A stretch of DNA of 50,931 nucleotides, from contig QIGO01000189.1 in the NCBI GenBank assembly GCA_003230015.1, forward strand, positions 1 to 50,931, given 5' to 3'. Each line of letters starts with the position of its first letter. Position 1 is the stretch's first letter. The translations under genes were made by a program, and so were the position numbers. A model generated the notes under the pieces. That model was not told the DNA's origin. It saw only the letters and a program-made list of their open reading frames with translations, and did no database searches. This stretch comes from Alphaproteobacteria bacterium (GTDB lineage: Bacteria > Pseudomonadota > Alphaproteobacteria > UBA6615). Below are positions 43,196-50,931 of the stretch, piece after piece.

Positions 43196-43401
43196 AGCGT
43201 CACCTATTTGATATTGCTGTGCTTATTTGACTTTGTGGTACATGGGGACTGTTCACGTAGTTTCCCCAGGTTAGGACGTCAGTGGATCTCGGCTGCGGCT
43301 TGCTGAGACCCGTGTGGTGCCGCAAACCCGTTGCCGATAGGGGCAAAGTCTCTTACGGCGATTTCGGTGGTGCCCAAACGGGGTGCTGTGGATCTCTGTC
43401 T
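43196..43401. other. Intergenic stretch between IS481 and IS6 relics; no gene recognised
   Basis: About 200 bases with no recognisable protein or RNA gene. Flanking mobile-element ends suggest it is older flanking DNA trapped between insertions. Confidence 0.35.
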
Positions 43402-44211
43402 GGGGCTGTGTCAGACCAAATCGGCTTGAAGCTGGCGTGGCTCTCGCCTAGCGTCGGCGAATGAAGAAACCGTTCCGGTATTTCAACAGTTCACCCGAGG
43501 TGATCCGCCTCACGGTGCTGATGTACATCCGCTATCCGCTGTCGCTGCGCCAGGTCGAGGATCTGCTGCATGAGCGTGGCATCGATATCTGCCATGAGAC
43601 GGTGCGTTTCTGGTGGAACCGGTTCGGTCCGATGTTTTCCGCCGAGATACGGAAACGGCGGGTTCATCATCAATCGTATTCGAACTGGCGCTGGCACCTG
43701 GACGAGGTAATCGTGTGGATCAACGGTGAGACCCACTACCTCTGGCGTGCAGTTGATCACGAAGGCGAGGTCCTTGAGGTAATGGCCACGAAACGGCGGG
43801 ATCGTAAGGCTGCGCTCAAGTTCCTGAAGCGCACGATGAAGAGATACGGGCGACCGTGTTTGGTCGTGACGGACCGACTTCGGTCGTATCGAGCGGCGAT
43901 GAAGGTGCTCGGCAATGCTACGAGTCAGATTTGCGGTCGTTGGCTCAACAACCGGGTGGAAAACTCACACCAGCCGTTCTGACGACGAGAGGGAGCGATG
44001 GCGAAATTCCGGCAGATCAAGACCCTCCAGAAATTCGCCACTGTTCACGCCTCGATCTGTAACCATTTCAAGCGGGAACGCCACCTCAACCGCCGCGACG
44101 TTTTCAAACGAAACCGCTCCGCTGCCCTGGCCGAATGGCGTCGGCTGGCGGCCTGAAAACCCCATTGACTGACTCATTCGAGGCCGATTCGAATTAGACT
44201 GACACTGCCCC
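43402..44211. mobile_element. IS6-family element with intact inverted repeats and a disrupted transposase
   Basis: The 810-bp element is bounded by 43402-43423 (GGGGCTGTGTCAGACCAAATCG) and the complement of 44190-44211 (GGGGCAGTGTCAGTCTAATTCG), matching at 18 of 22 positions. No 8-bp target duplication is visible, consistent with later rearrangement. It lies 47 bp from the end of the CUT2 permease gene. Confidence 0.8.
43461..44156 (+). pseudogene. IS6 family transposase interrupted by a premature stop
   Basis: The frame opens MKKPFRYFNSSPEVIRLTVL and keeps the catalytic aspartates (WHLDEVIV, VVTDRLRSYR) and glutamate (NNRVENSHQPF). A TGA at 43980-43982 follows; the next codons continue in the same frame as RREGAMAKFRQIKTLQKFA to a final stop at 44154-44156. 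In intact relatives an arginine (CGA) occupies the stop position, so a single C-to-T change explains it. The final 57 or so residues are lost unless the stop is read through. Confidence 0.88.
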
Positions 44212-44258
44212 CGCGAGGACCTCATATCCAAAGATGACAAGGCCCCTGCACCCAATCT

Positions 44259-45245
44259 TTATGCAATTTCTTCGACACGGATTTTGCGCCGCCCCAACGT
44301 ATCAAGGATAGAGGTGCGAAGGCCGTCGATCAGCACAGCGAGGAAAATGATCACTGCCGTCACGAGCGGGTAGATGTAGGGCGTGGCGTTGGTCATGACC
44401 AGGCCGCTCTGGACGGTTTGTATGAGGACCGCGCCGAAAACCGTGCCGACAACGCCGCCACGTCCACCGAAAAGGCTGGTGCCGCCAAGCACCGCCGCGG
44501 CAATGACGGGAAACTCGATTTGAAAGCCGAACGTTGATGACGCGGCGGCAACCTGGGCGATGGAAACGAGTCCGCCGACGGCGGCGAGGAAACCGCAAAT
44601 GCAATAGACGGAAAATAGGATACGCGGCACATTGATACCGGCTTTGGCCGCTGCTGTCGGGTCCTGGCCGACCGCGTAGATTTGTCGCCCAAACGGCGTT
44701 TCGCGTAGCACTATCCACGCGATGACGAACACGACCGCAAAAACCCAGATCGCCCAGGGAACACCGAAGTAGCTGGTTCGGCCCAGTGACATCACGCTCT
44801 CTTCGACGAAGACCATGCGTGTATCGGTCAGGAAAATAGCGGCTCCGCGCAGGATAAACAGAGTTGCGAGCGTCACGATAAAGGGATGCTGGCCGCGCAA
44901 CTTTATCACGAAATAGCCGTTCATCGCGCCAAGCGCGACGCCGATCAACCCGACCAGCGGGAATGCGATGACGACGGGAATGCCACCCAGGAATAGCGCT
45001 AGTACGGCGACCGCAACATACATGATCGCGCCGACCGACAGATCGATTCCGGCTGTCAGCAGGACGAAAGTGATGCCAATCGCCATGATGGCGATGTGGG
45101 AGGACTGGGTTAGGATGTTCATGAAATTCTGGATCGTCAAAAAGCGGTCGGACAAAACGCCAAAGACGACGACCACAGCTAGAAAAGCCACCCACGGTGC
45201 GGCGTTCAACAACAGCAATGTGGTCCTATTTTCGCCCACCTGCAT
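44259..45245 (-). CDS. CUT2 sugar ABC transporter permease (RbsC-like)
   Basis: This 328-residue membrane protein has the signature AIGITFVLLTAGIDLSVGA and the late motif AAAVLGGTSLFGGRGGVVGTV. It is one of two RbsC-type permeases flanking a double-domain ATPase, which may assemble as a heterodimer. It is the last gene of the operon and lies 4 bp after the ATPase. Confidence 0.92.
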   Translation of the reverse strand: MQVGENRTTLLLLNAAPWVAFLAVVVVFGVLSDRFLTIQNFMNILTQSSHIAIMAIGITFVLLTAGIDLSVGAIMYVAVAVLALFLGGIPVVIAFPLVGLIGVALGAMNGYFVIKLRGQHPFIVTLATLFILRGAAIFLTDTRMVFVEESVMSLGRTSYFGVPWAIWVFAVVFVIAWIVLRETPFGRQIYAVGQDPTAAAKAGINVPRILFSVYCICGFLAAVGGLVSIAQVAAASSTFGFQIEFPVIAAAVLGGTSLFGGRGGVVGTVFGAVLIQTVQSGLVMTNATPYIYPLVTAVIIFLAVLIDGLRTSILDTLGRRKIRVEEIA

Positions 45246-45249
45246 CAGA

Positions 45250-46806
45250 TCACCTTTCTTTACGGTCCGCCTGTTCCGGTTCCCTGAGACCCACCGACAT
45301 CGCCGTTTCTAGAATGCGTTCGCCATCAAAGTCGCCACGCTCATGGAATCCCGTGACTTCGCCTCGGTTCATGACCATGATTCGATCGCACATACCGATC
45401 AGTTCTTCCATTTCCGATGAGATGAAAAGTATCGCGGCGCCGTCGAGCACGAGTTGATTGATGATTTTGTAGACTTCCAGTTTGGCGCCGACGTCGATGC
45501 CACGCGTCGGTTCGTCGAGAATGAAGATGCTTGGTTGGCGCAGCAGCCACTTGGCGAAAACTACCTTCTGTTGATTACCGCCGGACAAGTGCTTGACCAA
45601 CATCCTGATGTAGTCGGATGTGTTGACCTTGACCTTGTCGCTTACCTCGGCGACGTCGCGGTCGAGCTTGGGCCAGCTCAGCCGGTGGCTAAGCCCGCGG
45701 GCATAGGAATTTAGTGAGGACAACGCGACGTTGTCGCGGATCGACGCCTCCATCAGCAAACCCTCGGCGCGCCGGTCCTCGGTCAAGAACGCCAACCCGC
45801 GTGCCATGCATATCTCCGGCGACGGGTTTTCGAGTGGTTCTCTTTCAACTGTGATCGTGCCGCTCTTAAAGGGATCCAGGCCGAACAGAATGCGCGCGAG
45901 TTCGGACCGGCCGGCTCCCATCAACCCCGAGACTCCCAGGACCTCACCGCTGCGGAGACTGAGACTCACATCTTTGACGACTCCGGGTTGGGTCAGGCCC
46001 GCGACGTCCAGGACCACCTCGCCCGGATGCGACTCACGCGGCGGAAACAGGTTGCCGATCTTGCGGCCGACCATCATCGAAATGATCTTGTCGATGCTCA
46101 TACTCGCGCGTGGGCCGCCGCCGGCAACGGCGCCGTCGCGCAGCACTTGCACGGAGTCGCAGACACGCAGCACATCGCCCAGAATGTGGCTGATGTAAAT
46201 GACGCCGATGCCCTGGGCCTTGAGGCGGCCAACAATCGTGAACAGTTTTTCGCTCTCGCGACGCGATAGAGAAGTCGTCGGTTCGTCGAAGATGATCACT
46301 TTCGCGTCGAAGCCAAGCGCCTTGGCTATTTCGACGAGTTGGCGCTCACCCTGGCTCAGTTTGCCGACCCGCGTGCCCGGTGGATGGCCGAGGTCGACCA
46401 AATCGAGCAGCCGCTTCGTTTCCTTACCGATTTTCCGCCGATTGATAAGCGGCAACCCGCGCCGTTTCGGAAACCCGCTAATGAAGACGTTTTCTTCGAT
46501 ACTGAGGTTTTCGAAGAGATTGAGTTCTTGATGGATGAACGCCAGCCCGGCGCGCTGCGCGTCCTTCGGTCCCGTCGGCCGGTAGGGTTTTCCCGCCAGG
46601 GTCATCTGCCCGGAGTCCGGCTGGTGTATGCCGCCGAGAATATTCATGGCCGTCGATTTGCCGGACCCGTTTTCACCGACCAGGCCAAGGACTTCACCCT
46701 TGTCCAGGGTGAACCCTACTTCCTTCAGTACCTTGACGCCAAAGAAGCTCTTGCTCAGCTCCCGGGCTTGCAGGAAAGCCTCGCCGCCGGCATGGGGCGG
46801 CGTCAT
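45250..46806 (-). CDS. CUT2 sugar ABC transporter ATP-binding protein (RbsA-like, two domains)
   Basis: The 518-residue ATPase has two fused nucleotide-binding domains. The first has Walker A GENGSGKST (44-52), KLSQGERQLVEIAKAL and IIFDEPTTSL. The second has the degenerate Walker A GLMGAGRSELARILFG, LSGGNQQKVVFAKWL and IFILDEPTRGIDVG, as in RbsA. ATG 46806 overlaps the upstream permease stop by ATGA; longer upstream reading frames run through that permease gene. Confidence 0.93.
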   Translation of the reverse strand: MTPPHAGGEAFLQARELSKSFFGVKVLKEVGFTLDKGEVLGLVGENGSGKSTAMNILGGIHQPDSGQMTLAGKPYRPTGPKDAQRAGLAFIHQELNLFENLSIEENVFISGFPKRRGLPLINRRKIGKETKRLLDLVDLGHPPGTRVGKLSQGERQLVEIAKALGFDAKVIIFDEPTTSLSRRESEKLFTIVGRLKAQGIGVIYISHILGDVLRVCDSVQVLRDGAVAGGGPRASMSIDKIISMMVGRKIGNLFPPRESHPGEVVLDVAGLTQPGVVKDVSLSLRSGEVLGVSGLMGAGRSELARILFGLDPFKSGTITVEREPLENPSPEICMARGLAFLTEDRRAEGLLMEASIRDNVALSSLNSYARGLSHRLSWPKLDRDVAEVSDKVKVNTSDYIRMLVKHLSGGNQQKVVFAKWLLRQPSIFILDEPTRGIDVGAKLEVYKIINQLVLDGAAILFISSEMEELIGMCDRIMVMNRGEVTGFHERGDFDGERILETAMSVGLREPEQADRKER

Positions 46807-47858
46807 CCCGAGCCCCGCGCGAGAATGCGCTGGCGCATGGCGTCGAGCCCTACGGCGAGCAGTATCACGCCGCCCTTGACGGCGAAAACGATGAACAGCG
46901 ACGAGCCCAGCAACTTCAGGCTGGCATCGATCGTCACCAAGAAGAGCACGCCGCCGACCGTCCAGATGATCTTGCCTTTGCCGCCGGCCAGGCTTGTACC
47001 GCCGATCACAACTGCGGCGATGATGTCGAGCAGAATGCGCTGACCAAGAACCGGCGTTCCCGTTTCCAGCCGCCCGGTCAACAGCATCGAGGTGATCGCC
47101 GCACAAACGCCCGAAATGACGAACGCCCAAAGGATCGCTTTGTCGACCGGCACGCCTGAAACTTTGGCCGCCTTTGGGTTGATACCGATCGCGTACAGCC
47201 AGCGCCCAAAAACGGTCTGGCTCAACAGGAAATGGGCAACAACGACGACGGCTATCGCCACAAACAAGGCAATAGGTACGCCGGCGAACGTCCCGCCGCC
47301 GATCGCAACGAAGGCGCGCGGCAGGCCGGCGATGCTGCTGGTTGGCGAGTGTGCCTTGGTGAACCAGATCGCCGCGCCGCCCAAAAACATCATGCCGGTC
47401 AGGGTGACGATAATAGGCGGCATGTTAAGCCGGGTGACGCACCAGCCGTTAAACCCGCCGATCAAACCGCCAACCACCAGGAACGCGATGATCCCCACGG
47501 GAATAGCCAGAGCACTCCCCTGGAGGTAGCCACCATCGCTGGTCATGATCGACGCACCAACGACGCTGGCCATGGCGATGACGCCGGTCACGGAAAGATC
47601 AATGCCGGCGACAATCAAGACGAATGTTTGGCCAATTGCCACGACCAGCAGGGGCAGCATGTCGGTCAGTATGTTGCGCAGGGAACTGAAACTGGCGATC
47701 TCGGGCACGATCGGCCAGACGATAAGAAAGTAGACCCCGGTGATGTAAAAGACGAGATATTCCGAAAGGATCAGGCGCTCCAGCAACCGCCGGAACGCCC
47801 GGACCTTTGGGATTTCGACCTTCGTGTCGACAGGGGTTTCAGCCGCATCAATAGGCAT
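46803..47858 (-). CDS. CUT2 sugar ABC transporter permease (RbsC-like)
   Basis: The 351-residue permease has the signature AIGQTFVLIVAGIDLSVTG and IAAVVIGGTSLAGGKGKI. It is distinct from the 44259 permease and is read immediately after the binding-protein gene (33 bp gap). The N-terminus has a hydrophilic stretch of about 30 residues before the first helix. Confidence 0.92.
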   Translation of the reverse strand: MPIDAAETPVDTKVEIPKVRAFRRLLERLILSEYLVFYITGVYFLIVWPIVPEIASFSSLRNILTDMLPLLVVAIGQTFVLIVAGIDLSVTGVIAMASVVGASIMTSDGGYLQGSALAIPVGIIAFLVVGGLIGGFNGWCVTRLNMPPIIVTLTGMMFLGGAAIWFTKAHSPTSSIAGLPRAFVAIGGGTFAGVPIALFVAIAVVVVAHFLLSQTVFGRWLYAIGINPKAAKVSGVPVDKAILWAFVISGVCAAITSMLLTGRLETGTPVLGQRILLDIIAAVVIGGTSLAGGKGKIIWTVGGVLFLVTIDASLKLLGSSLFIVFAVKGGVILLAVGLDAMRQRILARGSG

Positions 47859-47891
47859 CGGTCAGCCTAAAGCCGCGGCCGAAGCGACCGC

Positions 47892-48908
47892 CTAGCCCTG
47901 TTGATTTTTCCAAACCGAGAAGCCCCACATCGCGTCACGTGTCTCCTCCAGATTGTCCTGGGTTATGACGAATCCCGGATCGAGTAGCAGCTTCTCCGGC
48001 TTCTCGCCAGCCCACAGATCGGTGAAGGCGCCGAATGCCATGTCGACCTCGAGAAACAGGTTCTGCACGCCGCAGGCGTCGAGAAAGCCATCGAGCAGTC
48101 GCTGATAAGCACCTTCGTCACCGTCAAAACCAGCGAACAGAACGTGCCCCTCCTCGCCCCGCTTGTTCCACTTGCCGGCGATCTTCAGCGCCTGCTCGAT
48201 TTGTGGGTGCAGGAAGTCGGAGGAGGTGACAAGGAAGTTGATGTCGGGATTGGCTTGCAACGCGTTGGTCAGACCGGCAAAGGCCTTGTCGGCGTTCCAT
48301 TCTGTCGAGATTCGGGAGACCACTTCGATGATGTCTTTATTCTGGTCGACGATGTCGAAAAATCCGTCGCGGCGCTGGATCGCGTTGACGTCACCAAGGT
48401 CGCCGATCAAGATCGCTGCCTTGTAGGTCCCGCCGATGCGCTTGGCTTCGTCGACCAAGAACTGCACGGTCTCTCTCATGATCGCCCGATTGTCGGCTTG
48501 TATTGCGACGGAATAGGCGTCGCTTTCCGCCGGCGGGCGGTTGAAGTGCACCATCGGGATACCGGCGGCGTTGGCCTCGCGAATAGCGGGGATGACGGCG
48601 TTGGCGTCGGTCTGAATGATGAGGATACCATCGACCTCGCGCTCGATCATCGCGCGCACCTGTTCGAATTGACGGTTGTCGTCGAAATTCGAGATTGCTT
48701 CCAGCGTTTCCCAACCCCGCTTTGCCGCTTCTTCGCGCATGATCTCGATGCCCGTGACCCAGAATGGCGAAACGAGGCTGTCGAATAACAGGGCTACGGT
48801 CTTGCCTTCCTGTGCCTTTACCATTATCGGCAGACCGGCCGTGCCGGCCGCAAGTAAACTGCCGATCGTGAAGGCGCGACGGGTTATACGCGGAGTGAAT
48901 CCACTCAT
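47892..48908 (-). CDS. CUT2 sugar ABC transporter substrate-binding protein with Tat-like signal
   Basis: This ribose-type periplasmic binding protein has 338 residues. ATG 48908 has a GGAGGAGGAG site and gives the signal MSGFTPRITRRAFTIGSLLA, with a twin-arginine TRRAFTIG motif before a moderately hydrophobic core ending near VKAQ. Tat export is thus possible. The mature part has the type I fold (ALLFDSLVSPFWVTG, VDGILIIQTDANAVIP, GIPMVHFNRPPAESD). The ligand is not identifiable. It leads the operon to 44259, opposite a GntR gene. Confidence 0.92.
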   Translation of the reverse strand: MSGFTPRITRRAFTIGSLLAAGTAGLPIMVKAQEGKTVALLFDSLVSPFWVTGIEIMREEAAKRGWETLEAISNFDDNRQFEQVRAMIEREVDGILIIQTDANAVIPAIREANAAGIPMVHFNRPPAESDAYSVAIQADNRAIMRETVQFLVDEAKRIGGTYKAAILIGDLGDVNAIQRRDGFFDIVDQNKDIIEVVSRISTEWNADKAFAGLTNALQANPDINFLVTSSDFLHPQIEQALKIAGKWNKRGEEGHVLFAGFDGDEGAYQRLLDGFLDACGVQNLFLEVDMAFGAFTDLWAGEKPEKLLLDPGFVITQDNLEETRDAMWGFSVWKNQQG

Positions 48909-48927
48909 TTGCTGCTCCTCCTCCTTG

Positions 48928-48942
48928 GTCTGGATACCAGAC
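48928..48942. promoter_or_regulatory. Palindrome 1 in the divergent GntR/importer region
   Basis: GTCTGGATACCAGAC has perfect 6-bp arms (GTCTGG/CCAGAC) around ATA. It lies just upstream of the binding-protein ribosome-binding site and is a candidate operator for the FCD regulator encoded divergently. Confidence 0.5.
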
Positions 48943-48951
48943 TTGTCAAAT

Positions 48952-48962
48952 TGGTCTGACCA
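48952..48962. promoter_or_regulatory. Palindrome 2 in the divergent GntR/importer region
   Basis: TGGTCTGACCA has perfect 5-bp arms (TGGTC/GACCA) around T and resembles the TGGT-x-ACCA type of site used by FCD GntR proteins. Its centre is 22 bp from that of palindrome 1, about two helical turns. Confidence 0.55.
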
Positions 48963-49108
48963 TTCTACGTGTAGTTCATGGCTGGTCAATATGAGAAAAT
49001 GCAGCGGGCCTCGCGCCGACGTCGGGTGCGCGGGGGCTTTTGCATGGGTAATGTGGGGATTGGCCGCTCTAGGTCCATGCCGGCACAAGGATGTAACGAG
49101 AGTTGAAG

Positions 49109-49969
49109 ATGGGTAGAAAATCGAAGGGCGCCACGGCGACGTTCCCGGCATTTGATCCGGCGAAGAGCCTTCCGGTCTCGCGGCAGGGGTTGGCCGAGTT
49201 CGTCGTGACCCACATCCTGGAATCCGTCCAGGTCGGCCTACTGCGGCCCGGCGATCGGCTGCCGTCCGAACGAAACTTGGTCGAGATCTTCGATGTGAGC
49301 CGGCCGATTCTGCGTGAGGCCCTGCGGGCTTTGTCGACCCTGGGCGTGGTCGGCACCCGGCACGGCGGCGGCGCGTTCATCACCGACCTCAATGCCAAGT
49401 CTTTGCTGGCGCCGTTGGACTTCTTCCTTTCCCTGTCGGAGACCAACCTACACGACGTTTTCGAGAGCCGGCGTGCGATCGAGGGCGAACTGGCGCACAA
49501 AGCGGCCAAGTTGGCGAGCGCTGAGGACATCGGCAAACTGAACGCTCTCATCGCCGCCCATGCCGATGTCGGCAGTGACCCCGTTCGTTTCCGCATTCTC
49601 GACAGCCGCCTGCATGAACTGATATATGCGATAGCCGGCAACGTCGTGCTCGAACGTATGGCGACAGGCCTTTACAGCATGGGGCAGAACATCCGGCGCC
49701 GCGCCACGACGGACGCCGCACTCATCTCCCAAAGCACGAAGGATCACGCGCGCATCGTCCGTGCGATCAAGTCCGGCGACCCGGACAAAGCCAAGGCCGC
49801 AATGGTCAAGCATATCGACCACATCGAAAAGAGCACACTCCGGACAATGGATGAGATGCGTCGCGACATGCAACACACACTCGTGGCCGAGACCGATCAA
49901 AGCGCCTCCGGAGCCAGGGGCACCCGGTATTCAAAGCGGACTTCCTCGGCCAAGAACGCTGCTACCTAG
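49109..49969 (+). CDS. GntR family (FadR/FCD subfamily) transcriptional regulator
   Basis: The 286-residue regulator has a winged helix (about 30-95; PGDRLPSERNLVEIFDVSRP) and an FCD helical domain (about 110-245; DVFESRRAIEGELAHKAAKL, RILDSRLHELIYAIAGN). A basic tail follows that is longer than usual, ending near GTRYSKRTSSAK. ATG 49109 is chosen over TTG 49103. It is divergent from the CUT2 operon, with two palindromes between, so it probably represses that importer in the absence of its sugar-acid ligand (inference). Confidence 0.9.
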   Translation: MGRKSKGATATFPAFDPAKSLPVSRQGLAEFVVTHILESVQVGLLRPGDRLPSERNLVEIFDVSRPILREALRALSTLGVVGTRHGGGAFITDLNAKSLLAPLDFFLSLSETNLHDVFESRRAIEGELAHKAAKLASAEDIGKLNALIAAHADVGSDPVRFRILDSRLHELIYAIAGNVVLERMATGLYSMGQNIRRRATTDAALISQSTKDHARIVRAIKSGDPDKAKAAMVKHIDHIEKSTLRTMDEMRRDMQHTLVAETDQSASGARGTRYSKRTSSAKNAAT

Positions 49970-50401
49970 GCCGAGTGCTCCAAACCACCGCCAGACGCTT
50001 GGCCGCCATCACCGCGACGAGCGTGAGGCCCCAGAGGGCGAGCGTCAGTTGCTGGCTGAGACCAAGCAGATTGAAGCCGCTTGAGATGGTCTGCAGGATC
50101 GCCAGGGCAATGAGCAGCCCGTAGATCCGGCCAAAACCGCCAAACGGATCGACGCCGCCCAGAATCGCCGCCGGGATCGTGGTCAAAAGATTAACTGACC
50201 GAAGTCGGCACCGGAAGACCATTGATATCGCCCCATAGTCACGATCGCCGCCACCCAGCACAGCAGGCTTGAGAGTATGTAGACGGAGAAGATGACGCGG
50301 CGAGTGTCGACGCCTGAAAACCGCGTCGCTTCGGCGTTGGATCCCGTCATACGGATGCGCACGCCCAGCGGTGTCCGGGTCAGCAGCACATGCATGACCA
50401 T
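49962..50401 (-). pseudogene. Frameshifted, N-terminally truncated CUT2 permease relic
   Basis: From 50401 one frame reads HVLLTRTPLGVRIRMTGSNA and on to VAAIVTMGRYQWSSGADFGQ. The sequence then moves to another frame near 50190-50200 as SVNLLTTIPAAILGGVDPFG and continues to AVMAAKRLAVV. Together they match the C-terminal half of an RbsC-type permease. The first half is missing, replaced by an IS6-type end at 50407. Its 3' end overlaps the GntR gene by 8 bp. Confidence 0.75.
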
Positions 50402-50406
50402 TGCTT

Positions 50407-50931
50407 GGCGCTGTCAAGTTGCGGAACTGCAGTCGTATGAATATCGGGTGCAGGTTGTTCAGTCGGCACGGGTCGCGTCGTGCCATTTGGTCATGGCAGC
50501 GGCGCGGAACTGTCGTAATGTTCTTCGGGAAATTAGATGACGCCGGACGTTGAAGTTGTTGTAGACGGCGGCATGTATGGAAAGAAATCGTTGCGCTGAT
50601 CCGGCCGACTTGCAGCGTTGCATTCGTCGTTCGCGCTGCCGAACCGGTCGGTGACGATGGCGTCAGGGACGAAACCCTGTTTCTTCAACAATTGCGTATC
50701 AATTTGAGTGCGGCTTTCTTGTTCCTCCGGGATTGAACTGGGATATCCAGCACTTCGCCTTCACAATCCATCGCCCGCCACAGATACATGCGCTTGCCGT
50801 TAATCGTCACGAAAACCTCGTCGAGGTGCCATCGGGCATCTGATCGCGAGCAAGATTTCCGCAGCCTGGCAGCATAGGCCCGCCCAAACTTCAGAGCCCA
50901 GCGCCGCACCGATTCGTGCGAAACGTCAATG
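50407..50931 (-). mobile_element. Degenerate IS6-family element, partial at window edge
   Basis: The left end GGCGCTGTCAAG (50407) resembles IS6 termini and has a solo copy at 30544.
Transposase pieces on the minus strand are HESVRRWALKFGRAYAARLR and WHLDEVFVTINGKRMYLWRA, then a frameshift near 50690, then GFVPDAIVTDRFGSANDE. The segment that should carry the catalytic glutamate is deleted. The C-terminal tail is AAVYNNFNVRRHLISRRTLR to a stop at 50459-50461. The element continues past the window and cannot encode an active enzyme. Confidence 0.8.

Noticed and set aside
43461-44156. Possibility that the in-frame TGA encodes selenocysteine or recoding
   Set aside because: The position is an arginine in related IS6 transposases and no recoding signal is apparent; a simple nonsense mutation is likelier.
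1-50931. CRISPR arrays, toxin-antitoxin pairs, phage genes or a secondary-metabolite cluster
   Set aside because: No regularly spaced repeats, phage structural genes or biosynthetic megasynthases were seen; genes are transport, regulation and small-molecule catabolism.

Overview
The window looks like a catabolic, transporter-rich accessory region of a high-GC alphaproteobacterium. This is an inference from the gene families: a TRAP importer, several CUT1 and CUT2 sugar ABC importers, M81, FCD-type and UTRA-type GntR and IclR regulators, and IS6, IS3, IS481 and IS5-type transposase relics. I saw no rRNA, tRNA, CRISPR array or replication origin. Almost every gene belongs to uptake or breakdown of small carboxylates, sugars or sugar acids, and mobile-element scars separate the blocks.

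Region 1 (about 546-10519, minus strand) is a tightly coupled operon. In transcription order it encodes an IclR regulator, E1-alpha and E1-beta of a thiamine-diphosphate 2-oxoacid/acetoin-type dehydrogenase (no E2 or E3 beside them), an SDR, a D-2-hydroxyacid dehydrogenase, a DctP-DctQ-DctM TRAP importer, a class IV aminotransferase and an M81 (MlrC-like) metallohydrolase. Region 2 (10687-20732, plus) is divergent from it. It holds an unrecognised protein made of two tandem copies of one domain, a TPP enzyme of the acetolactate-synthase superfamily, a relic of a CUT1 ATPase, an SDR, a four-carbon acid sugar kinase (OtnK-like), an A+T-richer CUT2 importer cassette, a small unknown protein, a hydroxypyruvate-isomerase/OtnI-like enzyme and an SMP-30 lactonase. 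The cassette sits between two similar kinase-tail junctions, suggesting that a CUT1 importer was lost and a CUT2 importer gained.

Region 3 (20745-30505) begins with an IS6-type element and an IS3 orfA relic. It then has an FCD GntR regulator, an inositol-monophosphatase-like phosphatase, a full CUT1 (Ugp-like) importer split over a divergent promoter region, an SDR and a GpdQ/CpdA-like phosphodiesterase. Uptake and breakdown of a phosphorylated or phosphodiester substrate is a reasonable inference. Region 4 (30717-41705) holds a second CUT1 importer with a small membrane protein, an alpha/beta-hydrolase-fold protein lacking its catalytic triad, a UTRA GntR regulator, an HpcH/HpaI aldolase, both aconitase X subunits, a Gfo/Idh/MocA oxidoreductase and a truncated hydroxyacid dehydrogenase. 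Three promoter regions here share an AT-rich motif. A sugar-acid route in which aconitase X supplies the dehydratase step and the aldolase cleaves the product is the best candidate for an undescribed system.

Region 5 (41706-50931) is scarred. It has a WYL-regulator tail, a DUF3841 protein, an IS481 transposase fragment and an IS6 element with a premature stop. These are followed by a complete CUT2 importer (two permeases around an RbsA-type ATPase, with a binding protein carrying a possible Tat signal), a divergent FCD GntR regulator with two palindromes between them, a frameshifted permease relic and an internally deleted IS6 transposase running off the window.
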